From: an uncultured Flavobacteriales bacterium
GTDB lineage: Bacteria > Bacteroidota > Bacteroidia > Flavobacteriales > UBA7312
Reading direction: 5' to 3'
DNA length: 64,000 nucleotides
Assembly: GCA_913048435.1 (NCBI GenBank)
Contig: CAJWWC010000003.1
Coordinates: 49,553-113,552, forward strand
Numbering within the stretch: the stretch's first letter is position 1; each line of letters begins with the position of its first letter. The notes under the pieces are model-generated. The model saw only the letters and a program-made list of their open reading frames with translations. It was not told the DNA's origin and did not search any database. Positions 20,121 to 28,653 of the stretch are shown in pieces. A program made the position numbers and the translations under genes.

Positions 20121-21185
20121 CTAAAACCCGAAGTTTCCTGGAGCTATTCCAACTTGAAAAGTATTTTCGAGAACACCATTAGTAGAAAATTTATAAACTT
20201 CTCCTGATTGATCATAAGATGGAACGTAAGCAGAATAAATATGATCATCGTAACAAATAATTTCATTGTTAAAGTTTCCCGTAATAATCTCAATAGCATT
20301 TAATTCAGAAGCATCAACACTTTGAGAAAATATGGATTGACCATTTCTAAAGTATAATAAATTATCATTACAGACTAGACTTCTTGGAATTTTTCCTTCG
20401 TGTAATTCAATAACATTATCAACCTGAAGACTTGTAGTATTAATAGATGTCAAAGAACCGGGAGTTACTGAAATCTCTTGAAAGTTTTCATCATAACCTG
20501 TTTCACCCTTGCTTAAAACCCATAAAATATTTTCATTTAAAGCCATATTAATAGGATTTGCTGCAACAATGATATTTTCTACTATTGTCTCGGATTCCAC
20601 GTTGATAACTGAAATTGAATTACCGGCGTCTGGCCAAACACCACTTTCAATAACAAAAACATAACCATTTGAATATAATATTTCTCCGGGTTGATGACCA
20701 ACTTGAATTGAATTAGTAATTTCGTTTGATTTTAAATCAATTACATGTACAAAACCATTTTCTGAAAAGTCATTCCAATCCGAGACATAAGCAACATCAT
20801 TAGAAATAGCTGTCATATGATCAGGAGTAGTAACAGATATCTCTGAAATATATTCCATAGTACCAGCGTCCGCTACAACAACTTTTCCGGAATTATTTAC
20901 AACAATGTATGCTGTAGTATCTATAATGGTAATAGATTGTACTATGTCTCCCAAAGGAAAACCATTAACACTATTAAATATATTATTTTCAACTACCCCA
21001 TCATCTGAAATAAATGATAAGCTCCCATTTGCCGAATTGAAGTTTCCCTCACATGTAACAAAAATACCATCATCATATTTTTCTGAAATCGGTATTAATG
21101 GTTCTGGATAATCTTTAGTACAAGACACTAAAGTGAATGTAATAAAGAATATAATTAGTTTATTAATTGTTTTTGATGTTTTCAT
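20121..21185 (-). CDS. YncE-like beta-propeller surface lipoprotein (DUF5074/BtuG-like)
   Basis: Lipobox FTLVSCTKDYPEP; repeated VxVxxxxSxxI propeller strands; follows riboswitch-controlled btuB. Confidence 0.8.
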   Translation of the reverse strand: MKTSKTINKLIIFFITFTLVSCTKDYPEPLIPISEKYDDGIFVTCEGNFNSANGSLSFISDDGVVENNIFNSVNGFPLGDIVQSITIIDTTAYIVVNNSGKVVVADAGTMEYISEISVTTPDHMTAISNDVAYVSDWNDFSENGFVHVIDLKSNEITNSIQVGHQPGEILYSNGYVFVIESGVWPDAGNSISVINVESETIVENIIVAANPINMALNENILWVLSKGETGYDENFQEISVTPGSLTSINTTSLQVDNVIELHEGKIPRSLVCNDNLLYFRNGQSIFSQSVDASELNAIEIITGNFNNEIICYDDHIYSAYVPSYDQSGEVYKFSTNGVLENTFQVGIAPGNFGF

Positions 21186-21189
21186 AATA

Positions 21190-23022
21190 TTAAAATTTAA
21201 AATTAAAGCTAGTTATTAAATGCCTACCAGGCATTGGAAACCATTCATAAACTTGGTAGGATTTGTTTAGAAGATTATTAATTTTTATATCAATAGAAGC
21301 TGAATGAAAATTCAGTTGATAGTTGATAATTAAATCGGAAATAAAATATGATGCTAAGTCACTACTTTCATCCGAAGTAGTAAATACCTTACCATTTAAT
21401 GAATTGATTAATGAGAATTTCCATTTATTAAAATCTAAATTAATTAAACAACTTGCTTTATGAATAGGAACATAAGCTAATTGTTTATCAAAACTGTTGT
21501 CGTTTTCGATATCACTATTATTAATTTTAGAAATAGTATACGCATACGAAAACTGAGAAATTAAATTGACTTTATCAATTTCATTTTTGTAATTATATTT
21601 TAGTTCTGAGCCTCTAGACCAAACTTGCTTTAAATTTTGTGGAACCCAAACTGACTCAGAATTTGGTTGCCAATAAATCATATTATCAACCATATTTGAA
21701 AAAAGTGTAAATGAAACTCTTTTATATTCTAAGGTAGTCTCTGAATTTAGAGCTAGTTCTGGAAGTAAATCAGTATTTCCCATAGCACCATCGCCTAACC
21801 AGTATAAATCATTAAAAGAAGGTGCCCTAAAGTTTTTTGATATTTGTAATTTCCATATGAGATTTGAAGATACACTGAAATTATGACCATAGCTATATAA
21901 TAAAGGAACAGAATAAACAGGATGAATTTCTTTACGTAGAGAAGCAGTTGTTGTAAACCTATTTAACTGATGTTTTAACGAAATAAAACATGCTAACAAA
22001 TTCTCATTAGCTATCTCACTGTAGTAGTTAGAATAGACACTTCTATTTTGGAAATTTAAGCCAAAATATGTGACAAGTTTTTTAAAATTTCTATTAATGT
22101 TTAATGAAGAAAAATGATATTTTGTGTGTAAATGACTACTTATAGTGTTTGATTGATATTCAAAATTTTCAGTTAAAAAAGCGTGAGTTAATTTTAATGA
22201 ATAATTAGTTAGATATCTGTTAAAGAAAAACTTTGTTCTTATTGCATCATCCCACTGGACAGCCATAGGATTGGAACTTAACATTCCTACTGGTACTTCT
22301 CTAAAATTATTTGAAACCCATAAGTTAAATCCAGATGAAAATTTATCTTTTCGCCGAGTATAATTCATTAAATACTGAAAACTAGATTTGTAAGCATGCT
22401 CTTGTATTTCAACTGTATTTTCGGGCAAACCAGTATTTATATACTCAAAATCATTTTCGCTTTCTGATTTTGAAAAATGAAAGTTTAAATTCGATTTATT
22501 ATTATTGATTTGATAAAAAAATGATTTTGAAATAAGACCAAAATCTCCAGATGTATAATTAATAATCCCATCATATTTTAAATTTGTTTCTATGGTGTTA
22601 TTTAACTCTATGCTACCTCCAATTGCACCACTTCCAAATAAGGTTGAGTTTCCTCCAGCATTCAATTTAACGTCTGAAAAAATATTAGTTGGAAATATTG
22701 ACAGATCAGCTTGGCCTGTACTAAGGCTATTTAGTGGTATTCCATTCCAAAGTAACTGAGTGTGTGATGCCGTAGAACCTCTGAAAAAAGATGAAGAAAG
22801 AGCACCATATTCTTTTACATAAATTGGACCAAATTGTCTCAAAAGATTTGATAAGGAGTAACTATTTTTTGTTAGTACACTATCTATTGTCCATTGCTTA
22901 GAACCAATTTGATGTAGATTTGATCTTTTTTCTATAAAATTAACTTCAGGAACTTGAATTAATATATCCTGAGCCATTACAAAACATGGACAAAAAAATA
23001 AAAGTATAATTATTCTTTTCAT
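21190..23022 (-). CDS. btuB: TonB-dependent receptor, BtuB-like
   Basis: Signal peptide; plug domain YVKEYGALSSSFFRGSTASHTQLLWNGIPLNS; C-terminal ...PMPGRHLITSFNFKF; directly downstream of the cobalamin riboswitch; start placed at 23022. Confidence 0.88.
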   Translation of the reverse strand: MKRIIILLFFCPCFVMAQDILIQVPEVNFIEKRSNLHQIGSKQWTIDSVLTKNSYSLSNLLRQFGPIYVKEYGALSSSFFRGSTASHTQLLWNGIPLNSLSTGQADLSIFPTNIFSDVKLNAGGNSTLFGSGAIGGSIELNNTIETNLKYDGIINYTSGDFGLISKSFFYQINNNKSNLNFHFSKSESENDFEYINTGLPENTVEIQEHAYKSSFQYLMNYTRRKDKFSSGFNLWVSNNFREVPVGMLSSNPMAVQWDDAIRTKFFFNRYLTNYSLKLTHAFLTENFEYQSNTISSHLHTKYHFSSLNINRNFKKLVTYFGLNFQNRSVYSNYYSEIANENLLACFISLKHQLNRFTTTASLRKEIHPVYSVPLLYSYGHNFSVSSNLIWKLQISKNFRAPSFNDLYWLGDGAMGNTDLLPELALNSETTLEYKRVSFTLFSNMVDNMIYWQPNSESVWVPQNLKQVWSRGSELKYNYKNEIDKVNLISQFSYAYTISKINNSDIENDNSFDKQLAYVPIHKASCLINLDFNKWKFSLINSLNGKVFTTSDESSDLASYFISDLIINYQLNFHSASIDIKINNLLNKSYQVYEWFPMPGRHLITSFNFKF

Positions 23023-23061
23023 TAAAATAATCTTTATTCCCGAAGACATTTAAAAATTTTT

Positions 23062-23214
23062 TGAAAGGTAGGTCTTCTGACTTACTCTCTTTTGATTGCC
23101 TTCCCATGTTAACAGTGGCATAATAATCAAAAGTTAAAGAGATTACAGCTGCGGGTACAGTATCGGATTTACACCGAATTCCCTATTAATCATACTTAAA
23201 AATAGAACCTTTCA
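23062..23214 (-). ncRNA. Cobalamin (B12) riboswitch
   Basis: Reverse strand: GAAAGGTT...GGGAATTCGGTGTAAATCCGATACTGTACCCGCAGCTGTAA...GCCACTG...GGGAAGGC...GTCAGAAGACCTACCTTTC; canonical core plus P1 pairing GAAAGGT/ACCTTTC. Confidence 0.95.
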
Positions 23215-23270
23215 ATTCACAAATTTAAACAATTTAACAAATAAATTTTTTGATTTATTTAATTAATAAT

Positions 23271-23325
23271 TTCTGTTGGCATATTACCAACTAAATCATC
23301 TTTTACTAAAAGGTCAACCCTCACA
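23271..23325 (-). pseudogene. Decayed fragment of the HMG-CoA lyase 3' region
   Basis: Reverse strand encodes ...VKDDLVGNMPTEIIN*, matching [15 protein letters not shown] of the HMG-CoA lyase at 25818-26657; nucleotides TTCTGT.GGCATATTACC...TAAATCATCTTTT shared with 25917-25970. Confidence 0.65.
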
Positions 23326-23353
23326 TGTCATATATATTGTAAGTAAAGAAACT

Positions 23354-23914
23354 TTATAATAAATAAAGCTTATTATTTATTGGTTTATCATTAATTTCAG
23401 CTCTAATAACGCAAGCATAATTGAGTTGAATTCGGAATGAGTTTTCTAACTTAATACCTAATATACAGCTCAAAAAACTTCGAATATTACCTGCGTGAGT
23501 GATTACAGCAATTTTTTGCTTACAGTTTTTAGATTGCGCTTCAATAAAGCTGCAAGTACGTTTATGTAAATCAAGATAAGATTCAGCCCCACCTGCTTTA
23601 ATACTCACAAAATTTTCCATCCAGTTAGATAATTCATGATTATCAAGTTCACTCCATTTTTTATTTTCCCAACTACCAAAATCTAACTCAATTAGTCTTT
23701 CATCTATTTGTATTTTCTCAGCTAATTTCTTAGCTAATTTTAAACAACGCATTAAGGGGCTGCAATAAAATCTATCAATATCAGATGGAAGTTTATTCTT
23801 TATTTCACATAACTCAGATTCAAATGTGTAAGAATTTATATCTATATCCGTTTGACCATAGCAAATACCTTTTTTAACGTTAGGAGTTGTATGTCTAACT
23901 AAATAAATTTCCAT
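23354..23914 (-). CDS. cobC: Alpha-ribazole phosphatase / histidine phosphatase family
   Basis: MEIYLVRHTTPNVKKGICYGQTDIDI...CSPLMRC...ELDFGSWENKKWSE...ITHAGNIRSFL; adjacent to cobS. Confidence 0.88.
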   Translation of the reverse strand: MEIYLVRHTTPNVKKGICYGQTDIDINSYTFESELCEIKNKLPSDIDRFYCSPLMRCLKLAKKLAEKIQIDERLIELDFGSWENKKWSELDNHELSNWMENFVSIKAGGAESYLDLHKRTCSFIEAQSKNCKQKIAVITHAGNIRSFLSCILGIKLENSFRIQLNYACVIRAEINDKPINNKLYLL

Positions 23915-24669
23915 AATAATAGACAAAATAATAATGTAAGTATTTCATTAATTTGTTGTGTAGCCCCTAAACAATCACCGGTATAACCTCCTATACGTTT
24001 TTGGAAATATCTAGCTAGGTATACTTTCATTAAATATACAATTGGAATAACTAAAAATATCAACCAACCTTGAAATAAAAATAAACTAGGAACAACCCAT
24101 AAACTTGACACTATTAGATTAGATAGTGTTAGCTTTTTAGCAATCGGTTTTACTTTACTTCTACCATCAACTCTAGAATAATTGTGCGTAAATATGATAG
24201 TTGTTACACTCCATCTACTCAAAATATGTGCTAATACAATTGATTTTAAACAAAATAAAATATCATACTCAATTAAATTAATCAGTATAAAAATTTTTAA
24301 GAATATTAAAAGAATTAAACCTACAACAGCATAAGTTCCTACTCTACTATCCTTCATGATTTCTAAAATTTGAGACTTTGTCCACCCCCCTCCAAATCCA
24401 TCACATAAATCGGCATAACCATCCTCATGAAAAGCTCCAGTCAAAAGGACGCTTGTCCCAAGAGCCATTATTACACAAATTGATATTGGGAAAATAAAAC
24501 TACAAGCGTAAATAACCAGTACATTAATTGCTCCAACTATCCATCCAATTAGTGGTAAATAGCGTGTTGCTTTGTTTAGATTATCCTGCGAGTGATCTAC
24601 CCATTTTGGACATGGAATACGTGTGTAAAACATAAGTGCTGTAAAGAAAATACGAAGTTCTTTTTTCAT
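23899..24669 (-). CDS. cobS: Adenosylcobinamide-GDP ribazoletransferase
   Basis: FFTALMFYTRIPCP...YLPLIGWIVG...GAFHEDGYADLCDGFGGGWTKSQILEIMKDSRVGTYA...GGYTGDCLGATQQ. Confidence 0.95.
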   Translation of the reverse strand: MKKELRIFFTALMFYTRIPCPKWVDHSQDNLNKATRYLPLIGWIVGAINVLVIYACSFIFPISICVIMALGTSVLLTGAFHEDGYADLCDGFGGGWTKSQILEIMKDSRVGTYAVVGLILLIFLKIFILINLIEYDILFCLKSIVLAHILSRWSVTTIIFTHNYSRVDGRSKVKPIAKKLTLSNLIVSSLWVVPSLFLFQGWLIFLVIPIVYLMKVYLARYFQKRIGGYTGDCLGATQQINEILTLLFCLLLWKFI

Positions 24670-25667
24670 TAATTTTTATTGATTTTTGCACTTTCAAAAC
24701 TTGCCATATCGTTTATAAATAAAACAGCGCTTTCAATAATCGGGTAAGCTAAAGCACAAGCGGTTCCTTCACCTAATCTTAAACTTAAATTTAATAGGGG
24801 TTTTGCTTTTAAATAATCTAACATTATTTGATGACCTTTCTCTTGTGATTGGTGGCAAAAAATTGCATTACGTTTTATTTCGGGATTTATTGTAAAAGCA
24901 CAAAGATAAGCAGCAGTTGCAGTAAACCCATCAACCATAATTATCATTTCTTTTTTATGAGCAGCAAGCATTGAGGCACAAATTTGAGCAATCTCAAATC
25001 CACCAAATTTTATAAGCGCATCATTTGCTCCTAAAACAGGAGAGTGTTTTTGTAATACTTCATATAAAAGTGTCTTTTTTTTATCAAGTTGGCTGTCATT
25101 AAGTCCAGTTCCTCTGCCTACACAATCTTCAATTGGAATTTTACATAAAGTGCTCATTAATAGGCTTGCTGAAGATGTATTACCAATACCCATTTCTCCA
25201 AAACCTACTATATTTGAATCAGCATGATGAACGGATTCAAGAATATCTTCTGCTTTATTGTAGCAGTTATCTAACTCGTTTTCAGACATAGCATTTGTCT
25301 CTAAAAAATTTTGAGTTCCTTTAGCAATTTTAGCGTTTATGAGTTTCTCATTTTTGTTGAAATCAAAATCTACTCCAGCATCTACAATATGTAAGTTAAT
25401 TTCATGTTGCTTACAAAGGACATTAATTGCAGCACCTCCATTCAAGAAGTTAAGCACCATTTGAGCTGTGACTTTAGGGGGGTAAGCGCTAACTCCGCTT
25501 TTGGCTATACCGTGATCACCTGCAAAAACTAAAATGGTAGGGTTGAGTAGCTTTGGAGAAAGTGTTTTTTGAAGTAAACAAATTTGTGAAGAAATGTCTT
25601 CTAATTGACCGAAAGAACCTAAGGGTTTAGTTTTTTGATCTATTTTATTTCTTATTTCCTCAAGCAT
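24669..25667 (-). CDS. cobT: Nicotinate-nucleotide--dimethylbenzimidazole phosphoribosyltransferase
   Basis: KTKPLGSFGQLEDI...VFAGDHGIAKSGVSAYPPKVTAQMVLNFLNGGAAINVL...GEMGIGNTSSAS...LRLGEGTACALA. Confidence 0.96.
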   Translation of the reverse strand: MLEEIRNKIDQKTKPLGSFGQLEDISSQICLLQKTLSPKLLNPTILVFAGDHGIAKSGVSAYPPKVTAQMVLNFLNGGAAINVLCKQHEINLHIVDAGVDFDFNKNEKLINAKIAKGTQNFLETNAMSENELDNCYNKAEDILESVHHADSNIVGFGEMGIGNTSSASLLMSTLCKIPIEDCVGRGTGLNDSQLDKKKTLLYEVLQKHSPVLGANDALIKFGGFEIAQICASMLAAHKKEMIIMVDGFTATAAYLCAFTINPEIKRNAIFCHQSQEKGHQIMLDYLKAKPLLNLSLRLGEGTACALAYPIIESAVLFINDMASFESAKINKN

Positions 25668-25817
25668 TATGCAATAATAAATTTACCAATAATGATTAAT
25701 CTCTAGCAAATATAGTGTCTTGGATAATATTTACAGCTGTTTTTTGTTTATTAAAATAAATCTAACCACCCACGAATCTTTTAACTACTATTTTTCAAAT
25801 AAATGAGTTTAAAAATG

Positions 25818-26657
25818 TTACACAAATAAATCAATTACTTTATTGTATGCATTTTCAAAAGCAAGCGTATTGATACCTGTTTCAATTTTCTTTTCTTGAG
25901 TAAAAGAAATTATTTTTTCTGTAGGCATATTACCCAATAAATCATCTTTTGCCATTGGACAACCTCCATAGCCTTTGATGGCACCATCAAAACGTCTACA
26001 GCCTGAATTGTATGCTACTTCCATCTTTTCTCGCCAACTTTCTAAATGAGTGTGGAAGTGTGCGCCCCACTCTATTTGTGGATATTCTTGAATAAGTAAA
26101 GAAAATAAAGGCTTGATGTTATTAGGATTTGAAACACCAATGGTGTCAGATAAAGCTATGGTTTTAACACCTAAATCAGAAAGCTTTTCGCCCCATTTAG
26201 CTACAATGTCTTCGTGCCAATATTCAAAATAAGGATTTCCAAAAGCCATTGATAGGTACACTACTAGTGACTTATTATATCTTTCACATTTAATTTGTAA
26301 TTTCTCAACTAAAGATAACGATTGGTCAATACTTGTATTGGTATTACGTTGTTGGAATATTTCTGAAATTGAAAAAGGATATCCTATAAAACTTATTCGT
26401 TCAAAAGAACAAGCCTCATCAGCTCCTCTTTGATTGGCAACAATAGCCAAAAGACTTGTATTAGAATCATCCAACTGAGAAAGGACATTTGCTGTATCTC
26501 TCATCTGAGGAATAGCCTTTGGTGACACAAAACTACCAAAGTCTAAAGTATCAAAACCAACTTTCAACAGGGAATTAATATAAGAAACTTTTTGAGCAGT
26601 GGGAATAAAGTCATTAATCCCCTGCATAGCATCTCTAGGACATTCTATTATTTTCAT
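25818..26657 (-). CDS. Hydroxymethylglutaryl-CoA lyase
   Basis: [18 protein letters not shown]...[19 protein letters not shown]...[10 protein letters not shown]...HFHTHLESW...[28 protein letters not shown]. Confidence 0.93.
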   Translation of the reverse strand: MKIIECPRDAMQGINDFIPTAQKVSYINSLLKVGFDTLDFGSFVSPKAIPQMRDTANVLSQLDDSNTSLLAIVANQRGADEACSFERISFIGYPFSISEIFQQRNTNTSIDQSLSLVEKLQIKCERYNKSLVVYLSMAFGNPYFEYWHEDIVAKWGEKLSDLGVKTIALSDTIGVSNPNNIKPLFSLLIQEYPQIEWGAHFHTHLESWREKMEVAYNSGCRRFDGAIKGYGGCPMAKDDLLGNMPTEKIISFTQEKKIETGINTLAFENAYNKVIDLFV

Positions 26658-27688
26658 AATTGCTTCAGAATTCCTTGGTTAATCTTTTTGACAATACTAG
26701 GACCTTCGTATACAAAACCAGTATATATCTGAACTAAGCTAGCTCCTGCATTTAACTTTTCGATAGCATCTTCTGCACAATTAATTCCTCCTACTCCAAT
26801 GATAGGAAAACTTTTATTCGATTTTTCAGAAATATAACGTATTACCTCTGTTGAACGCTTTTTAACCGCTTGACCACTGATACCCCCATTTCCTATAGCC
26901 GTAAGCCTCTTTTTATCTGTTTTAAGACCATTTTTATCAATTGTTGTGTTGGTCGCTATCAAACCGTCTAACTTAGTCTGCACAACTATACTTACAATAT
27001 CATCCAATTGTTCGTTATTTAAATCTGGTGCAATTTTTAGCAATAAAGGCTTTCTATTAGATTTAGAAACGTTCAATTCTTGCAAACGAATTAGTAAGTC
27101 AGTGAGTGGTTCTTTGTCTTGAAGCTCTCTTAATCCAGGTGTATTGGGTGAACTTACATTAACCACAAAATAATCAACATAATCGAAAAGCGCCTTAAAA
27201 GATATTTCATAATCTTTAATTGCTTCATTATTGGGAGTCAATTTATTTTTTCCAATATTACCTCCGATGATAATTTTAGTTTTGCGTTTTTTAAGACGTT
27301 TTATAGCATCTTCTACACCCCCATTATTAAAGCCCATTCTGTTAATAAGTGAATTGTCTTCAGGCAACCTAAATAATCTCGGCTTAGGATTTCCAGCTTG
27401 AGCTAAAGGTGTTAGTGTTCCTATTTCTATAAAGCCAAAGCCAAAAGCAGCTAATTCATCAAATAGCTTAGCATCCTTGTCAAAACCAGCAGCTAAACCA
27501 ACTGGATTATCAAATGTCAAGCCAAATAACTCTCTTTTAAGTTTTTTATCATTTAATCTATAAATCTTATTCCATAAGGATAAATTAAACGGAATGTAGG
27601 AGGCTAATTTTATAATTTTAAATATGAAATGATGTATAAATTCAGGTCTAAATAGAAATAAGATTGGTTTAAAAAGAATTTTATACAT
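26654..27688 (-). CDS. pyrD: Dihydroorotate dehydrogenase (quinone, class 2)
   Basis: [34 protein letters not shown]...RMGFNN...[15 protein letters not shown]...GGISGQAVK...[11 protein letters not shown]. Confidence 0.95.
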   Translation of the reverse strand: MYKILFKPILFLFRPEFIHHFIFKIIKLASYIPFNLSLWNKIYRLNDKKLKRELFGLTFDNPVGLAAGFDKDAKLFDELAAFGFGFIEIGTLTPLAQAGNPKPRLFRLPEDNSLINRMGFNNGGVEDAIKRLKKRKTKIIIGGNIGKNKLTPNNEAIKDYEISFKALFDYVDYFVVNVSSPNTPGLRELQDKEPLTDLLIRLQELNVSKSNRKPLLLKIAPDLNNEQLDDIVSIVVQTKLDGLIATNTTIDKNGLKTDKKRLTAIGNGGISGQAVKKRSTEVIRYISEKSNKSFPIIGVGGINCAEDAIEKLNAGASLVQIYTGFVYEGPSIVKKINQGILKQL

Positions 27689-27722
27689 CTTAATTGGCAA
27701 TTGTAAAGCAAAAATATAAAGT

Positions 27723-28055
27723 TTATTTATTTGGATTGTATTCTTCGAAACTATTATCAGAATAAAATACCACTATTTTATCAATTGATTTGACCGTTTC
27801 AATATTATTTTCATTAGATACTTGAGAGCTGGAAGGAGTTATGTATGTATCATCCAAAGCTCCATGACCTAACAATAACCAATTAGCCGAAACTTCAGGA
27901 AATCGCTTAAGTATCTTTTTTAGGACCTCAATGCTAGGCTTATTACGACCAGACAAAATATGCGATATAGTAGACCTATTCACATCTATTTCTTGTGCAA
28001 AAGTATTGGGACTTAAACCATACTTATCTATGATATTTTGAATACGATTTTCCAT
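27723..28055 (-). CDS. XRE-family helix-turn-helix transcriptional regulator
   Basis: [57 protein letters not shown]. Confidence 0.92.
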   Translation of the reverse strand: MENRIQNIIDKYGLSPNTFAQEIDVNRSTISHILSGRNKPSIEVLKKILKRFPEVSANWLLLGHGALDDTYITPSSSQVSNENNIETVKSIDKIVVFYSDNSFEEYNPNK

Positions 28056-28070
28056 TTTTTGTGATTGCTA

Positions 28071-28280
28071 CAAATGTAAACATTATTTATATAAAATTCA
28101 ACTTTAAAAATATAAAATTTATCTTAAAAAAAAATATAAATACCTTTTTAAATTAATTTTATTATTTATATAAAATTCATAAATTACTGAAAATAAACAT
28201 TCTATATATATTATTAATAAAATTTTTGTTTTTATATAAAAACTGTGATTAAAAGTTAAAAAAAATGTTTACATATGTAA
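28071..28280. promoter_or_regulatory. Repeat-rich upstream control region of the XRE regulator
   Basis: 19-bp exact direct repeat ATTATTTATATAAAATTCA at 28082-28100 and 28161-28179; palindromes GTTTTTATATAAAAAC (28228-28243) and TTACATATGTAA (28269-28280); ATGTAAACAT (28074-28083) inverted as ATGTTTACAT (28265-28274). Confidence 0.6.
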
Positions 28281-28394
28281 AAAAAATATGATTTGACACA
28301 AGTTTTAGTAGAAGTTATACAAGAAAAAAAAGAAATAAATAACTTCCATTCTACCAACCTACTCTAATGCTTTAGAATTATGTATTTTTGTAAT

Positions 28395-28652
28395 ATGCAA
28401 GCACCTAAACTTCCAAGCTTTTTTAAAACATCAAGGCATCGTCAATTTGATTTCAAGACAAGGTACTACGATGCTCGTAAAGAAGATTTGGATAATAGAG
28501 TAAAATCTGCGGAAAGCGGAAAAACAAATTTAAGATTTAGTAAAGATTGGCAACAATCAAAACGATCTAAAGACAATAGCACCTCAAATAAACACATAAT
28601 TTTTATAATTACAATTTTAGTATTACTTAGTTTTGCCCTATTGAAAATCTAA
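28395..28652 (+). CDS. Small conserved C-terminal-TM protein upstream of mutL
   Basis: MQAPKLPSFFKTSRHRQFDFKTRYYDARKEDL...; single C-terminal TM; TATTTTTG at 28383-28390 sits just before ATG 28395. Confidence 0.7.
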   Translation: MQAPKLPSFFKTSRHRQFDFKTRYYDARKEDLDNRVKSAESGKTNLRFSKDWQQSKRSKDNSTSNKHIIFIITILVLLSFALLKI

Positions 28653-28653
28653 T

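Noticed and set aside
25668-25817. CAGCTGTAA stretch upstream of cobT, considered as a second or relic cobalamin riboswitch
   Set aside because: Only a short fragment matches; the other conserved riboswitch blocks and P1 pairing are absent.
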